DNA from: Croceitalea sp947503285
GTDB lineage: Bacteria; Bacteroidota; Bacteroidia; Flavobacteriales; Flavobacteriaceae
Length of the DNA: 64,000 nucleotides
Direction: 5' to 3'
Assembly: GCF_036985505.1 (NCBI RefSeq)
Contig: NZ_BTGQ01000004.1
Location: forward strand, 1-64,000
The notes beneath the pieces are model-generated. The model searched no databases. It worked only from the letters and a program-made list of their open reading frames with translations, and was not told the DNA's origin. The position numbers and the translations under genes are program-made. Shown here one piece after another: positions 16,948-24,665 of this stretch. The first letter of the stretch is position 1, and the number at the start of each line of letters is the position of its first letter.

Positions 16948-18174
16948 ATGGAAACAAATTCTTTCGCAGTTTTATGCTACACCCGTAAAAGCAGATTAAA
17001 CAAACAAGGTAAAGCAGATCTTTTTCTAAGAATCACAGTGAATTCCAAGAGGGTAGAGTTCAGTATTCAGCGAAAAGTTAAACCAAATAAATGGTGTTCA
17101 AAAAAAGGTAGGGTCAAAGGTTCTAATGCAAAAAGTAAAGCTCTAAATCACTATATCGATGAACTGGAATCCAAGGCATATACTATCCACTCTAAATTGG
17201 TAATTAAGAAAAAGCCTTTTAGCGCTGAAACCATTAAGCATAAAATTCTTAATACTGAAACTGTCAATAAAACGTTACTGGAAGTTTATGATGAACATAA
17301 CAATCAAATTGAACAGTTACTTGGTTTAGAGTATTCCTATGGAGCTTACAGGAGACATATACGAACGAGAAATCATTTAACTGACTTCATACAAAAGGAA
17401 TATAAAGTTAAAGACCTATTTATCAAAGAAGTGGATTTAAAGTTTATCAATCGCTTTCACCACTATTTAAAAGTTCAAAAAATTGGTAATCAAAATACGA
17501 TTACTAAATATGTGGTCAACTTTAAAAAGATAATGCGGATAGCTGCTGCAAATAATTGGGTGAACAAAGACCCCTTTTATCACTGGAAAGCAAAATGGAA
17601 AAAGGTGGAACGAGATATTCTAACAGAATTGGAACTGCGTTCATTAATCGAACAAGAGTTTAATGTACCCCGCTTAGAACAAATTAGAGACATTTTTGTT
17701 TTTTCCTGCTTTACTGGATTAGCTTATGTAGACGTACAAAAATTATCTTCTAATCATATCGTTATCGGAATGGACGGAAAACGCTGGATTAAAATAAAAC
17801 GCTCAAAAACAGATTCAAGAAGTGTTGTACCCCTACTACCCACTTCGGAAGCAATTTTAAATAAATACAAAGACCATCCTTTGACAAAGCAACATGGTTT
17901 TTTACTTCCCGTAATCAGCAATCAAAAAACCAATGCATTTTTGAAGGAGATAGCCACTATTTGTAAAATTCAAAAAAACCTAACCTTTCATTTGGCCAGA
18001 CATACCTTTGCCACAACCGTGACCTTAGCTAATGGAGTACCGATAGAATCTGTTAGTAAAATGTTGGGGCATCAATCTTTGAAAACAACACAAATCTATG
18101 CTAAGGTTATTGATAAAAAGTTGATGGAAGATATGAAAGTAGTCCAGAATAAATTCAAGTCTCTCGGTTCATAG
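16948..18174 (+). CDS. Tyrosine recombinase / integrase (CTnDOT-like)
   Basis: Catalyses site-specific insertion at tRNA-Lys and excision of the element. The 408 residues contain the N-terminal Bacteroidota-type arm-binding domain (about 1-95), a SAM-like core-binding domain (about 105-205) and the catalytic domain (about 220-400). The C-terminal box has HLARHTFATT (His and Arg) and LGHQSLKTTQIYAKV with the nucleophile Tyr. The first catalytic Arg is not at its usual place: the motif reads CFTGLAYVDVQKL where most enzymes have TGLR. CTnDOT integrase also lacks it. It lies 225 bp from attL. Confidence 0.95.
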   Translation: METNSFAVLCYTRKSRLNKQGKADLFLRITVNSKRVEFSIQRKVKPNKWCSKKGRVKGSNAKSKALNHYIDELESKAYTIHSKLVIKKKPFSAETIKHKILNTETVNKTLLEVYDEHNNQIEQLLGLEYSYGAYRRHIRTRNHLTDFIQKEYKVKDLFIKEVDLKFINRFHHYLKVQKIGNQNTITKYVVNFKKIMRIAAANNWVNKDPFYHWKAKWKKVERDILTELELRSLIEQEFNVPRLEQIRDIFVFSCFTGLAYVDVQKLSSNHIVIGMDGKRWIKIKRSKTDSRSVVPLLPTSEAILNKYKDHPLTKQHGFLLPVISNQKTNAFLKEIATICKIQKNLTFHLARHTFATTVTLANGVPIESVSKMLGHQSLKTTQIYAKVIDKKLMEDMKVVQNKFKSLGS

Positions 18175-18706
18175 CATCGTTAGTGGACTGTTTATATCTT
18201 GCTAGCTCTTCATGGGTTAAGTCAATTCGTAGGTAGTCTTTACCAAATCGATTTTTCACAAGTTCTACTTGGTCTAAGACATATAATAACCGTTCACTAG
18301 TTTCAATGTACTTTCTTTTTAAGCGATTGTGTTTATATTGAGGAACCCTATCATCTTTAACAGGGGATTCTTTTTTGATAGTCTTTTCAACTAGTCTAGG
18401 TTTTCTTTTTTTGTAAGTACCCTCGAATAGGGATAGTAACATGGTCTCTATATTTATCAAGGGAATGTTTTGAGATTTCTCAACGCTCTTTATAATTGCA
18501 ATAACGGCATCAATTCGTTTTCTGGTCTTTTTCTGATCTTCAATTATCTCCTTACCAAAACGTTGATGCGGTGAATAGCCGTGCCATTCAAAAAAGTCAA
18601 TCATAACATCTAAAGTTTCCGTGTAAGATTTAGATATTCTTTTAGAAAAATGTTTAAACCGCTGCGCTGTATTTCTATGAAACCGAATTGTGAAAAATTT
18701 CTCCAT
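18155..18706 (-). CDS. BfmA/BtgA-like mobilization protein
   Basis: A 183-residue basic protein similar in layout to the BfmA/BtgA accessory mobilization proteins of Bacteroidota elements. The N-terminus MEKFFTIRFHRNTAQRFKHFSKRISKSYTET looks like a ribbon-helix-helix or short HTH DNA-binding segment. The rest is helical and charged (KKTRKRIDAVIAIIKSVEK). Such proteins help a relaxase at oriT, but no relaxase is present here. It overlaps the integrase end by 20 bp on the opposite strand and faces the hairpin-rich gap upstream of it. The family assignment rests on N-terminal likeness, length and context. Confidence 0.65.
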   Translation of the reverse strand: MEKFFTIRFHRNTAQRFKHFSKRISKSYTETLDVMIDFFEWHGYSPHQRFGKEIIEDQKKTRKRIDAVIAIIKSVEKSQNIPLINIETMLLSLFEGTYKKRKPRLVEKTIKKESPVKDDRVPQYKHNRLKRKYIETSERLLYVLDQVELVKNRFGKDYLRIDLTHEELARYKQSTNDAMNRET

Positions 18707-19282
18707 TTTCTACTGTTTTTCCTCTAATTGGGTCAATCTTTTTCACTGTTTTCAGGAGGTTTCAAAGGATTTGACCCAATTTGATTTTTTAGCCTTCTTA
18801 AAAAATTTAACTAATCACCTTATTTTCAACAGGTTGCAATTAAATCAATCAGCATAACACCGCTTTAGCGTGTTATCCTCTTGCTAATCCGAATTTTCGC
18901 CAGAGGCGAATTCAAATTACTTTTTCTTTAAGGTAGAATCAGCATCTTAAAATGGTAGAATCTATACTTTTATTTAAGATAGGTTTTGAAGTCGTTTTAT
19001 TAAAAATTAACCGAAAAGGGCAAATCCTTAAATATCCTTCGGATATATATTTAAGGATTAGAATACAGAAAAGATTTTTAATATGATGCATTGTCGAACT
19101 GGAAATAACTCGGCAGAGTTATTCTATTTCGATGATGTCACAAACTTTCAAAATATTAAAGAGGTATAAACAAATGACCGTTTTATTGAACTTTTGTTTC
19201 CAGACGTGTTCATTACTCCTAGTAAGTTTACTTTAACCGTACACTTTTAAAGTTTACCTTGTATACGTTTAAATGATACAGA
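18707..19282. other. Hairpin-rich noncoding region of the island (oriT candidate)
   Basis: 576 bp without a convincing gene. Four inverted repeats lie within 270 bp: 18854-18876 (ATAACAC/GTGTTAT), 18891-18913 (GAATT..CGCC/GGCG..AATTC), 19023-19059 (13-bp perfect arms AATCCTTAAATAT) and 19104-19123 (AATAACTC/GAGTTATT). A 9-bp direct repeat GGTAGAATC occurs at 18932 and 18954, exactly 22 bp apart. The position upstream of the mobilization gene suggests a transfer origin or a replication/regulatory locus. The last 60 bp must also hold the serine-recombinase promoter. Confidence 0.5.
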
Positions 19283-19960
19283 ATGACATTTGGTTATGCA
19301 AGGGTGAGCACAAAAGCCCAAAAACATGATTTACAAGTTGATGCTTTTTTGAAGGAAGGTATCAAACCGAAGAATATTTATGCTGATATTTCGTCTGGAG
19401 CCAAAAGTGAACGTAAGGGTCTAGACGAATTGCTTTCCAAATTAAGGGAGGGTGACACAATTGTTGTCTGGAAGATGGATCGGATTGCTCGAAGCCTCTC
19501 ACATTTGGTAAAGCTTATCGAAGACTTTGAGAAAAAGGGTATACACTTTAAAAGCATACAAGAGAACTTTATTGATACATCTTCACCTCATGGCAGGTTC
19601 ATTTTCAATCTTTTTGCCTCAATTGCCCAATTGGAACGTGACATTATTATAGAAAGAACCCGCGCTGGACTTGAAAGTTCAAGAAGAAGGGGTGTTCGAT
19701 TGGGTAGACAACCAGGATTAAGTAAAAAAGCACAGCACAAGGCTATTCTTGCCGAGAAATATTATCGGGATAATAAACTGAGCATTGACGAGATTATGAA
19801 GCTCATCGATATTGGCTCGAAGCGCACTCTATACAAGTATTTGGCTTATCAAGGAAGGCGTAAATGTAAGGAGTGTGGTACTTTGTTTTGGGACAAAGAA
19901 CAAGTAATGGATAAGGCATATTGCGAAAAACATCTTAAATCAAGTAGTAAACCGATGTAG
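19283..19960 (+). CDS. Serine recombinase with C-terminal zinc-ribbon-like extension
   Basis: A 225-residue resolvase/invertase-family protein. The N-terminal catalytic domain (1-140) has the nucleophile Ser9 in YARVSTKAQ, the arginines in WKMDRIARS, and IAQLERDIIIERTRAGL leading into the E helix. A Hin-like HTH follows (about 150-190). An extra tail has C195xxC198 and C214xxH217, a plausible zinc site not typical of small resolvases. It lies 3 bp before the PIN-like gene, so the two are probably co-transcribed. It could resolve dimers, invert DNA or move cassettes. No cognate inverted sites are visible. Confidence 0.9.
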   Translation: MTFGYARVSTKAQKHDLQVDAFLKEGIKPKNIYADISSGAKSERKGLDELLSKLREGDTIVVWKMDRIARSLSHLVKLIEDFEKKGIHFKSIQENFIDTSSPHGRFIFNLFASIAQLERDIIIERTRAGLESSRRRGVRLGRQPGLSKKAQHKAILAEKYYRDNKLSIDEIMKLIDIGSKRTLYKYLAYQGRRKCKECGTLFWDKEQVMDKAYCEKHLKSSSKPM

Positions 19961-19963
19961 TCA

Positions 19964-21373
19964 ATGGTAAAGGTTTATATTGATTGGAACGTCATGTCTG
20001 GAATGAAGCATGGCCATTTCCCAGAATTGTGCCAGATTATTGAAAGAAGTAACAATCTATTGTTACTCTATTCTACCTCCCATATCGGTGACATTTTGGC
20101 TAGTTATTCGGAAGATGAAGATCAGAAAAAAATTATAGAAGAGGATTTGGAATTTATAACAAATCTTACGAATGACCTTTGTGCCTTCACTTATAGGGAT
20201 AAGATGTTCATTGATTACACTTCCCCCAAGGAACTGCTAAAAGAAAGAATAGAAAGTGCTTCTTTGTTTGATGATTTTAGTATTGATAACTTATTCAAGA
20301 GTATTGAAGAAGATGAAAATCTTAAGGGAATATTTGCTCCATATATTGAACTTCTTAAATCTTTCCCTTTGGAAGATTCATTTAAGGAAGCCTTTAATCA
20401 ACCCGAAAGTGCTGAAATGATGAACAGAATGTTTCCTGGACTGAAGAATGAAATGACAATGGATGGGTATTTTAAGGCATTCGGAAAAATGTATAAAGAC
20501 CTAAATGAAAAAGAAGACTATAAGCATCTGCGGGAAGATGTACAAAAAGTAGGAATTAATAGCAGCCATTTTAATGAAGGTAAAAATCCTTTTGAACTAA
20601 TTAATAAAACAAATGAAAAATTTGGGCTGTCTAATTTTGATGCAAATCAATATTTCAGTAAAAACAAGAATGTCCCGGAATGGTTTAACGAAATAACCAA
20701 TGCTTACCTAAAACTGGATATGTACGGATATAAATCCGACAAAATTAAAGTTACTGAAAAAAAGAAAAGTACTTTTAAAAACACGGTTGAAGATGCACAG
20801 CATTCAGCCTTTGCTTCAAGATGTGAATTTTACATCACCCAGGATGAAAGAAATTTCAAAAAAACCAAAGCAGTTTTCAAAGAGCTAGAAATAACTACTT
20901 ATGTGTTAAAACCAGCTGAATTTGTGGATTTCTATAAAAAAAATCTAGACTATTCTAGTTTTGACCAACACATGGAAAATGTCATAGAAATAATTAAAAA
21001 AGGTGAAGTTTTTCAAAGGTTGAATTATGAAGAAAGTGATGATTATATTTTAGTCCACTATTCACAAAAATTCATTTTTAATTTTTTTAATCGGATAATG
21101 CTTCCCAAGGGGGAAAATGATTCCGATACTCTTTTTATACTGACCAAGGACAATCCTTCTAAATTGTACTACACAGTGCAAAACGAACTTGAGGGAATGA
21201 TTAAAATCCTGGTTGACCGACTTGGGGCGGACGATAGTGGAAACTCATATTATCAATTTGACGAAATAAAAGAAAAAGAATGGCCAGGAAGAATATGGAC
21301 ATTTGATAGCATGACAATCAAACTTACAAGACTTAACGGTTGGTTTCAACTTTATTATTTTACAAATGATTAG
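19964..21373 (+). CDS. Large protein with PIN-like nuclease features
   Basis: 469 residues, not a family I can name. The start MVKVYIDWNVMSG (Asp7) followed by LLLLYSTSHIGDIL resembles the first strands of PIN-like nucleases. A matching C-terminal part appears only at about 277-315, with DAQHSAFASRCEFYITQDERNFKKTKAVF (Asp277, Asp294). About 200 mostly helical residues sit between the halves, and 150 further residues follow. If the fold is right, it is a PIN domain split by an insertion, probably an RNase acting in defence or toxicity. It is translationally close (3 bp) to the serine recombinase and opens the cargo region. Confidence 0.55.
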   Translation: MVKVYIDWNVMSGMKHGHFPELCQIIERSNNLLLLYSTSHIGDILASYSEDEDQKKIIEEDLEFITNLTNDLCAFTYRDKMFIDYTSPKELLKERIESASLFDDFSIDNLFKSIEEDENLKGIFAPYIELLKSFPLEDSFKEAFNQPESAEMMNRMFPGLKNEMTMDGYFKAFGKMYKDLNEKEDYKHLREDVQKVGINSSHFNEGKNPFELINKTNEKFGLSNFDANQYFSKNKNVPEWFNEITNAYLKLDMYGYKSDKIKVTEKKKSTFKNTVEDAQHSAFASRCEFYITQDERNFKKTKAVFKELEITTYVLKPAEFVDFYKKNLDYSSFDQHMENVIEIIKKGEVFQRLNYEESDDYILVHYSQKFIFNFFNRIMLPKGENDSDTLFILTKDNPSKLYYTVQNELEGMIKILVDRLGADDSGNSYYQFDEIKEKEWPGRIWTFDSMTIKLTRLNGWFQLYYFTND

Positions 21374-21396
21374 GGCAATTTATGTAAGAAGTACTA

Positions 21397-21906
21397 ATGA
21401 AAATTGAGAAAATTACTTTTAGCAAGGCCAGTAAACTGCTTGGGATATATGACAAGAAAGGAAGAGATACAATTAGGATAGAGTATGAAAATTTTACTAA
21501 GGATAAGCCTTGGATAACCCTTAATGACTGGTTTTGGGGCAAATTGCAAAAGATGGTTCTTGACACAAAAGGGGCCCCAGAAGTGTACTGGATGATGTCA
21601 CAATTTATATCAAGGTTTGAGGGTAAATCTGGATTGTTGTACGATAGGCTGGCTATTGAGGCTAGACTTAAGCAAGACAAGCTTAAGCTAGAAAATGATA
21701 GAATAGAATGGGTTGCAGAAGTAATAGGGGACCCCAAATGCACATATGGTATAGAAATGGACGGTAGGCAATTTCCATTGGAAGGAGATTTCAATCCAGC
21801 AGAACTTGCATGTAAAAGTTGTCAAAAATTGAGATGCCTTTGTATGTATTCGATTGTTGGAAAGAGAGACATTAATGGTAGACTAGTATGGAAAAGTTTA
21901 AAATAA
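21397..21906 (+). CDS. Hypothetical protein with C-terminal cysteine cluster
   Basis: 169 residues, no family recognised. It is charged and helical in the middle (ARLKQDKLKLENDRIEWVAEV). Near the end it has C139, C142, C147 and C149 (ACKSCQKLRCLC), a possible metal-binding knuckle. It follows the PIN-like gene after 23 bp. Its last codons and TAA overlap the first, degenerate copy of the 18-bp junction motif. Confidence 0.6.
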   Translation: MKIEKITFSKASKLLGIYDKKGRDTIRIEYENFTKDKPWITLNDWFWGKLQKMVLDTKGAPEVYWMMSQFISRFEGKSGLLYDRLAIEARLKQDKLKLENDRIEWVAEVIGDPKCTYGIEMDGRQFPLEGDFNPAELACKSCQKLRCLCMYSIVGKRDINGRLVWKSLK

Positions 21907-21910
21907 CAAT
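21893..21910 (+). repeat. Junction motif copy 1 (degenerate)
   Basis: AAAGTTTAAAATAACAAT matches the island junction consensus AAAGTTCAAATAAACGAT at 14 of 18 positions and overlaps the TAA of the upstream ORF (21904-21906). Taken alone it would be dismissed. Its placement is what supports it. Confidence 0.4.
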
Positions 21911-22032
21911 AAATGAACTTTCATCAGATTAGTTCATTTTTAGTTGATTCCATTCTAGAGATCATTAAATGATCAACAACCAATGATAATGGGTGAGAGA
22001 AACTATAGTGATAAAATTTTAATCAATAAAAT

Positions 22033-22104
22033 ATGGCTAGAATACAATTTGAAAGACTCACTTATGTAATGGAAGAACCATACCAATTTAATGATTTGTT
22101 TTGA
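22033..22104 (+). CDS. Possible 23-residue ORF coupled to the next gene
   Basis: ATG 22033 opens MARIQFERLTYVMEEPYQFNDLF, whose TGA overlaps the TTG start at 22101 (TTGA). It could be a leader peptide or simply chance. The rest of 21911-22100 holds no better gene. A 19-residue frame at 21913-21972 is equally weak. Confidence 0.2.
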   Translation: MARIQFERLTYVMEEPYQFNDLF

Positions 22105-22304
22105 ATATCAAATCATGGATATATAAAGTTGTGGTTTTCTTTTTGGTGGTTTTAATAATGGTAGATATACTGATATTGATTAACCACTTTTTAAAGGATT
22201 ATGGAGAAACGACAACGATTGAGAATATTAACAGATCGGTCTTAATTTTTCTCCCAATAACAATAATCTGTTTTATCTTAGAAAGGATATTAAGAAACAG
22301 ATAA
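22101..22304 (+). CDS. Small two-helix membrane protein
   Basis: 67 residues, not recognised. It has two hydrophobic helices, about 10-28 (VVVFFLVVLIMVDILILI) and 46-62 (SVLIFLPITIICFILERIL), separated by a short polar loop DYGETTTIENINR. It ends in RNR, which suggests a cytoplasmic basic tail. The start codon is TTG, as no ATG fits without losing the first helix. Its TAA (22302-22304) is the beginning of junction motif copy 2. Confidence 0.5.
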   Translation: MNIKSWIYKVVVFFLVVLIMVDILILINHFLKDYGETTTIENINRSVLIFLPITIICFILERILRNR

Positions 22305-22320
22305 AGTTCAAATAAAGGAT
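22303..22320 (+). repeat. Junction motif copy 2
   Basis: AAAGTTCAAATAAAGGAT, 17 of 18 to consensus. It overlaps the preceding TAA by two bases and lies 20 bp before the GIY-YIG-like ORF. Confidence 0.75.
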
Positions 22321-22340
22321 TGTGAAGCTATAGATTATAT

Positions 22341-22739
22341 ATGAATTTTTTGAATGAAATAGACAAAATAAAGGAGTTGCACCGTAGTTTAATTTGTTCT
22401 GAACTGTACACTTTTCCTAAAAAAGGAAAAGTGAATGTTAGTTCAAAGCATGGAGTGTATGTAATATATAGCCAAACTGACCAAGTCCTACACGTTGGAA
22501 TGACACCATCTGGGAAAAAGGGTCTTAATCAAAGATTATATAATCATATTTCTAAAACAGGGGTATTCTACCGAGAATATTTAAAACCAAATGATATTTG
22601 TTTAAGGGGAAGGGGAAAGTACAGGTATATTGAAATCGATAATCCCAGACTAAGAGCATTGGTTGAGGCATTGACGGCGGGGTTATTATGCCCTATTCAT
22701 TTTGGAACGGGAATTAAAAGAGTCAAAAAGGAAGAGTGA
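22341..22739 (+). CDS. GIY-YIG-like nuclease domain protein
   Basis: 132 residues forming little more than one GIY-YIG-like domain. G38-V39-Y40 stands for the first motif (KHGVYVIYS). HVGMT at 51-55 replaces YIG, and R65 with the nearby His (GLNQRLYNHI) and E109 (LVEALTAGLL) match the catalytic Arg and Glu. The domain cuts DNA in repair enzymes and mobile-element endonucleases. Activity here is inferred. It is flanked by junction motif copies 2 and 3, so it looks like one cassette. Confidence 0.65.
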   Translation: MNFLNEIDKIKELHRSLICSELYTFPKKGKVNVSSKHGVYVIYSQTDQVLHVGMTPSGKKGLNQRLYNHISKTGVFYREYLKPNDICLRGRGKYRYIEIDNPRLRALVEALTAGLLCPIHFGTGIKRVKKEE

Positions 22740-22743
22740 TTGA

Positions 22744-22761
22744 AAAGTTTAAAAAAACGAT
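22744..22761 (+). repeat. Junction motif copy 3
   Basis: AAAGTTTAAAAAAACGAT, 16 of 18 to consensus. It lies 4 bp after one stop codon and 7 bp before the next ATG. Confidence 0.7.
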
Positions 22762-22768
22762 ATAGTAT

Positions 22769-23158
22769 ATGCTCGAAGGTATTGCTGAAATTCTAATTTC
22801 TGTTTTGGATTTGTTCCTGCTTGGGTCCAATTCTAAGAAAAGAAGACATTCCAGAATAGATCGAGTTGTGGAGGATTGGTCAAAAAAGGTTGGGCTTCAT
22901 CCGCAATATGAATATAAAGATGATAAGGTTCGTTCCATGAAGGTAGTGGATGACGCAGGAAACGATTATCAAATTTGGATTGAAACTCTCAAATGGAGAC
23001 GTTTGAAAGTTAGGGCTTCCAATAATAAGAGTGGGAAAAAGAATAAAAAATGGAAAAGAACAAGTAGAGATTCCAATCTTACCAAAGTTTTATTTGAAGC
23101 CTATGGGATTGTCGAACAATGGGTTTTGAAAAGCGGTAACACAAGAACTATATACTAA
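22769..23158 (+). CDS. Hypothetical protein with hydrophobic N-terminus
   Basis: 129 residues, no family recognised. A hydrophobic segment (about 4-18, GIAEILISVLDLFLL) is followed by a strongly basic soluble domain with KKRRHSR, WKRTSRDSN and many Lys/Arg residues. The hydrophobic segment could anchor it to the membrane. The charge suggests nucleic-acid or phospholipid contact, but nothing more can be said. It is flanked by motif copies 3 and 4. Confidence 0.5.
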   Translation: MLEGIAEILISVLDLFLLGSNSKKRRHSRIDRVVEDWSKKVGLHPQYEYKDDKVRSMKVVDDAGNDYQIWIETLKWRRLKVRASNNKSGKKNKKWKRTSRDSNLTKVLFEAYGIVEQWVLKSGNTRTIY

Positions 23159-23176
23159 AAAGTTCAATTAAAGGAT
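23159..23176 (+). repeat. Junction motif copy 4
   Basis: AAAGTTCAATTAAAGGAT, 15 of 18 to the copy-8 form. It starts directly after TAA 23156-23158, and its final AT is the first two bases of the next ATG. Confidence 0.75.
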
Positions 23177-23375
23177 GATTGAAAAATATAAAGCATTGAA
23201 TATTGCCATAGGTGATTACAACTATGTGGTCAATGAGAAAGGTGAAAATATCGATGGTAATTTCGAAGAGGAAGTGTCATATGATAGCTTTAAATTTTTT
23301 AATAATACAACTGGATGGTCTGAAATAGTGGATGTAAATACCCTCCAGAATATTAATACTCCAAAAGTTCAATAA
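23175..23375 (+). CDS. Hypothetical small acidic protein
   Basis: 66 residues, not recognised, acidic and probably soluble (NEKGENIDGNFEEEVSYDSFKFF). The ATG is built from the end of motif copy 4. The TAA lies inside motif copy 5, so the whole gene runs from motif to motif. Its reality rests on this placement and on continuity with neighbours. Confidence 0.45.
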   Translation: MIEKYKALNIAIGDYNYVVNEKGENIDGNFEEEVSYDSFKFFNNTTGWSEIVDVNTLQNINTPKVQ

Positions 23376-23381
23376 AACGAT
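23364..23381 (+). repeat. Junction motif copy 5
   Basis: AAAGTTCAATAAAACGAT, identical to copy 7. It contains the TAA (23373-23375) of the upstream ORF and lies 8 bp before the next ATG. Confidence 0.8.
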
Positions 23382-23389
23382 TATCGTTA

Positions 23390-23623
23390 ATGGAGATTGA
23401 AGAGGAATACAATAGATTGATGAAGTACTTTGGAGAATCCAATATCAAAACAGAATATATCCTTGATTCTGATTTAGAGATACTTGACCCAAGGCAATTT
23501 TCGCAAATTAAATTGACTTACCTGCCTCTGAATCTAGAAATAATTGGGGATAAACAATTGACCCAAATTGAGAATGCAGTAGACGCATTACGAAGGTTAA
23601 AGCTAATTGTAAAGAAAGAATAA
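23390..23623 (+). CDS. Hypothetical small protein
   Basis: 77 residues, not recognised. It is mixed-charge with a likely helix-strand-helix pattern (EEEYNRLMKYFGESNIKTEY, then LNLEIIGDKQLTQIENAVDAL) and no membrane segment. Its TAA (23621-23623) overlaps motif copy 6, as for its neighbours. Confidence 0.45.
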   Translation: MEIEEEYNRLMKYFGESNIKTEYILDSDLEILDPRQFSQIKLTYLPLNLEIIGDKQLTQIENAVDALRRLKLIVKKE

Positions 23624-23639
23624 AGTTCAAAGAAACGAT
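23622..23639 (+). repeat. Junction motif copy 6
   Basis: AAAGTTCAAAGAAACGAT. It overlaps the preceding TAA by two bases, and its last two bases AT begin the next ATG (23638). Confidence 0.78.
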
Positions 23640-23946
23640 GGAAGAAAAAATATTTCAATATAGAATTTATCAATTAATAGAATCTAAGGAAGAACATATA
23701 GCTACTAAACCCACCCAGCGGGAAGCTCATGATTATGTGAATAATTCTGTGCAAAATAGTGATGAAGAAATGGCACATAGGGATTTCTTTTATAGGAGGT
23801 TCTACCGGACAACAAGTGATTCAAACTGGTATTTAGACACATCATTTCCTGAAACAGGGGTGGGTGCAAAAACCGCAAAAGGTCTGCTTGAGGATATTGA
23901 AGCGAAAAGGGAGAATAATAAAAAGTCTGACAATAGAATCTTATGA
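23638..23946 (+). CDS. Hypothetical protein
   Basis: 102 residues, not recognised. It is soluble, with tyrosine/arginine-rich strands (KIFQYRIYQLIESKEEHI, HRDFFYRRFYRTT) and an acidic-basic C-terminal helix. It starts on motif copy 6. Unlike its neighbours it is not followed by a motif copy: the 35 bp before the next ORF read GATGTTGGCGTTG and onward, so it may share a unit with the UDG-like gene. Confidence 0.45.
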   Translation: MEEKIFQYRIYQLIESKEEHIATKPTQREAHDYVNNSVQNSDEEMAHRDFFYRRFYRTTSDSNWYLDTSFPETGVGAKTAKGLLEDIEAKRENNKKSDNRIL

Positions 23947-23981
23947 TGTTGGCGTTGTTTTCTAATCCAAATCTTGATTGA

Positions 23982-24602
23982 ATGACTTTACTGGAATTTG
24001 AAATTAATCTTCAGGAGAAATTGGAAAAGTATGACAAGCCAAGACCTTTTATTTGTAGCGGTGACCCACTAGAATGTAAAATATTTATAGTTGGAATAAA
24101 TGCAGCTACCGAAATGCAGAATGATTTTTGGAGTTTTTGGACTCAGGGCTTTGGTTTTAACAAGGGGAAATGGATAGAAAGCTACATTTTGGAACGTAAA
24201 GAAAAACCTCTAAAACCTAATAAAACACGTCGAAACAAGCTTAGTAATACGAGACAGCGGATTGAATGGATAACGGAGTCAATAAAACCAATTAAAACAT
24301 TGGAGACGAACTTATTTGTAAAAGCAACACCAACAGCCGATGAATTGAAATCTGGAGACAGAAAGAGTGAAGTTTTTGAATATTTGTTAGAGACCATAAA
24401 ACCTAAAATAATTTTCATCCACGGAAATGAAGTGAAGGAATATTTTGAAAAACTATACAATATCACACTTACCAAAGACAAAATTCAGCCATTCAAAATT
24501 TTGGGTATAGATGTGAAAATACTAGCCATGAATCACCTTTCAAGAGGATGGGGAAAGGAAAAATCGGTTCGTTTAGGAGAAACGTTAAAATCTGAAATTT
24601 AA
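23982..24602 (+). CDS. Uracil-DNA-glycosylase-fold-like protein
   Basis: 206 residues with the outline of the uracil-DNA glycosylase superfamily. IFIVGINAATEMQNDFWSFW (about 29-48) sits where motif 1 (GxNPG) would be. IKPKIIFIHGNEVKEYF is a central strand. AMNHLSRGWG near 190 is in the position of the C-terminal HPS-type motif. The usual catalytic residues are only partly conserved, so activity could be altered or lost. Defence or toxin roles are known for divergent members, but nothing here proves one. Motif copy 7 follows 4 bp after the stop. Confidence 0.45.
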   Translation: MTLLEFEINLQEKLEKYDKPRPFICSGDPLECKIFIVGINAATEMQNDFWSFWTQGFGFNKGKWIESYILERKEKPLKPNKTRRNKLSNTRQRIEWITESIKPIKTLETNLFVKATPTADELKSGDRKSEVFEYLLETIKPKIIFIHGNEVKEYFEKLYNITLTKDKIQPFKILGIDVKILAMNHLSRGWGKEKSVRLGETLKSEI

Positions 24603-24606
24603 AACC

Positions 24607-24624
24607 AAAGTTCAATAAAACGAT
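24607..24624 (+). repeat. Junction motif copy 7
   Basis: AAAGTTCAATAAAACGAT, identical to copy 5. It lies 4 bp after the stop of the UDG-like gene and 41 bp before the lipoprotein ATG. Confidence 0.8.
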
Positions 24625-24665
24625 AATTGATTACTTTAATACATAGGTGCTAGGGGAGGAAAAAT

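Noticed and set aside
19200..19282. Invertible promoter switch next to the serine recombinase
   Set aside because: A partial direct repeat (AAGTTTAC) is present, but no inverted pair of recombination sites flanks a promoter.
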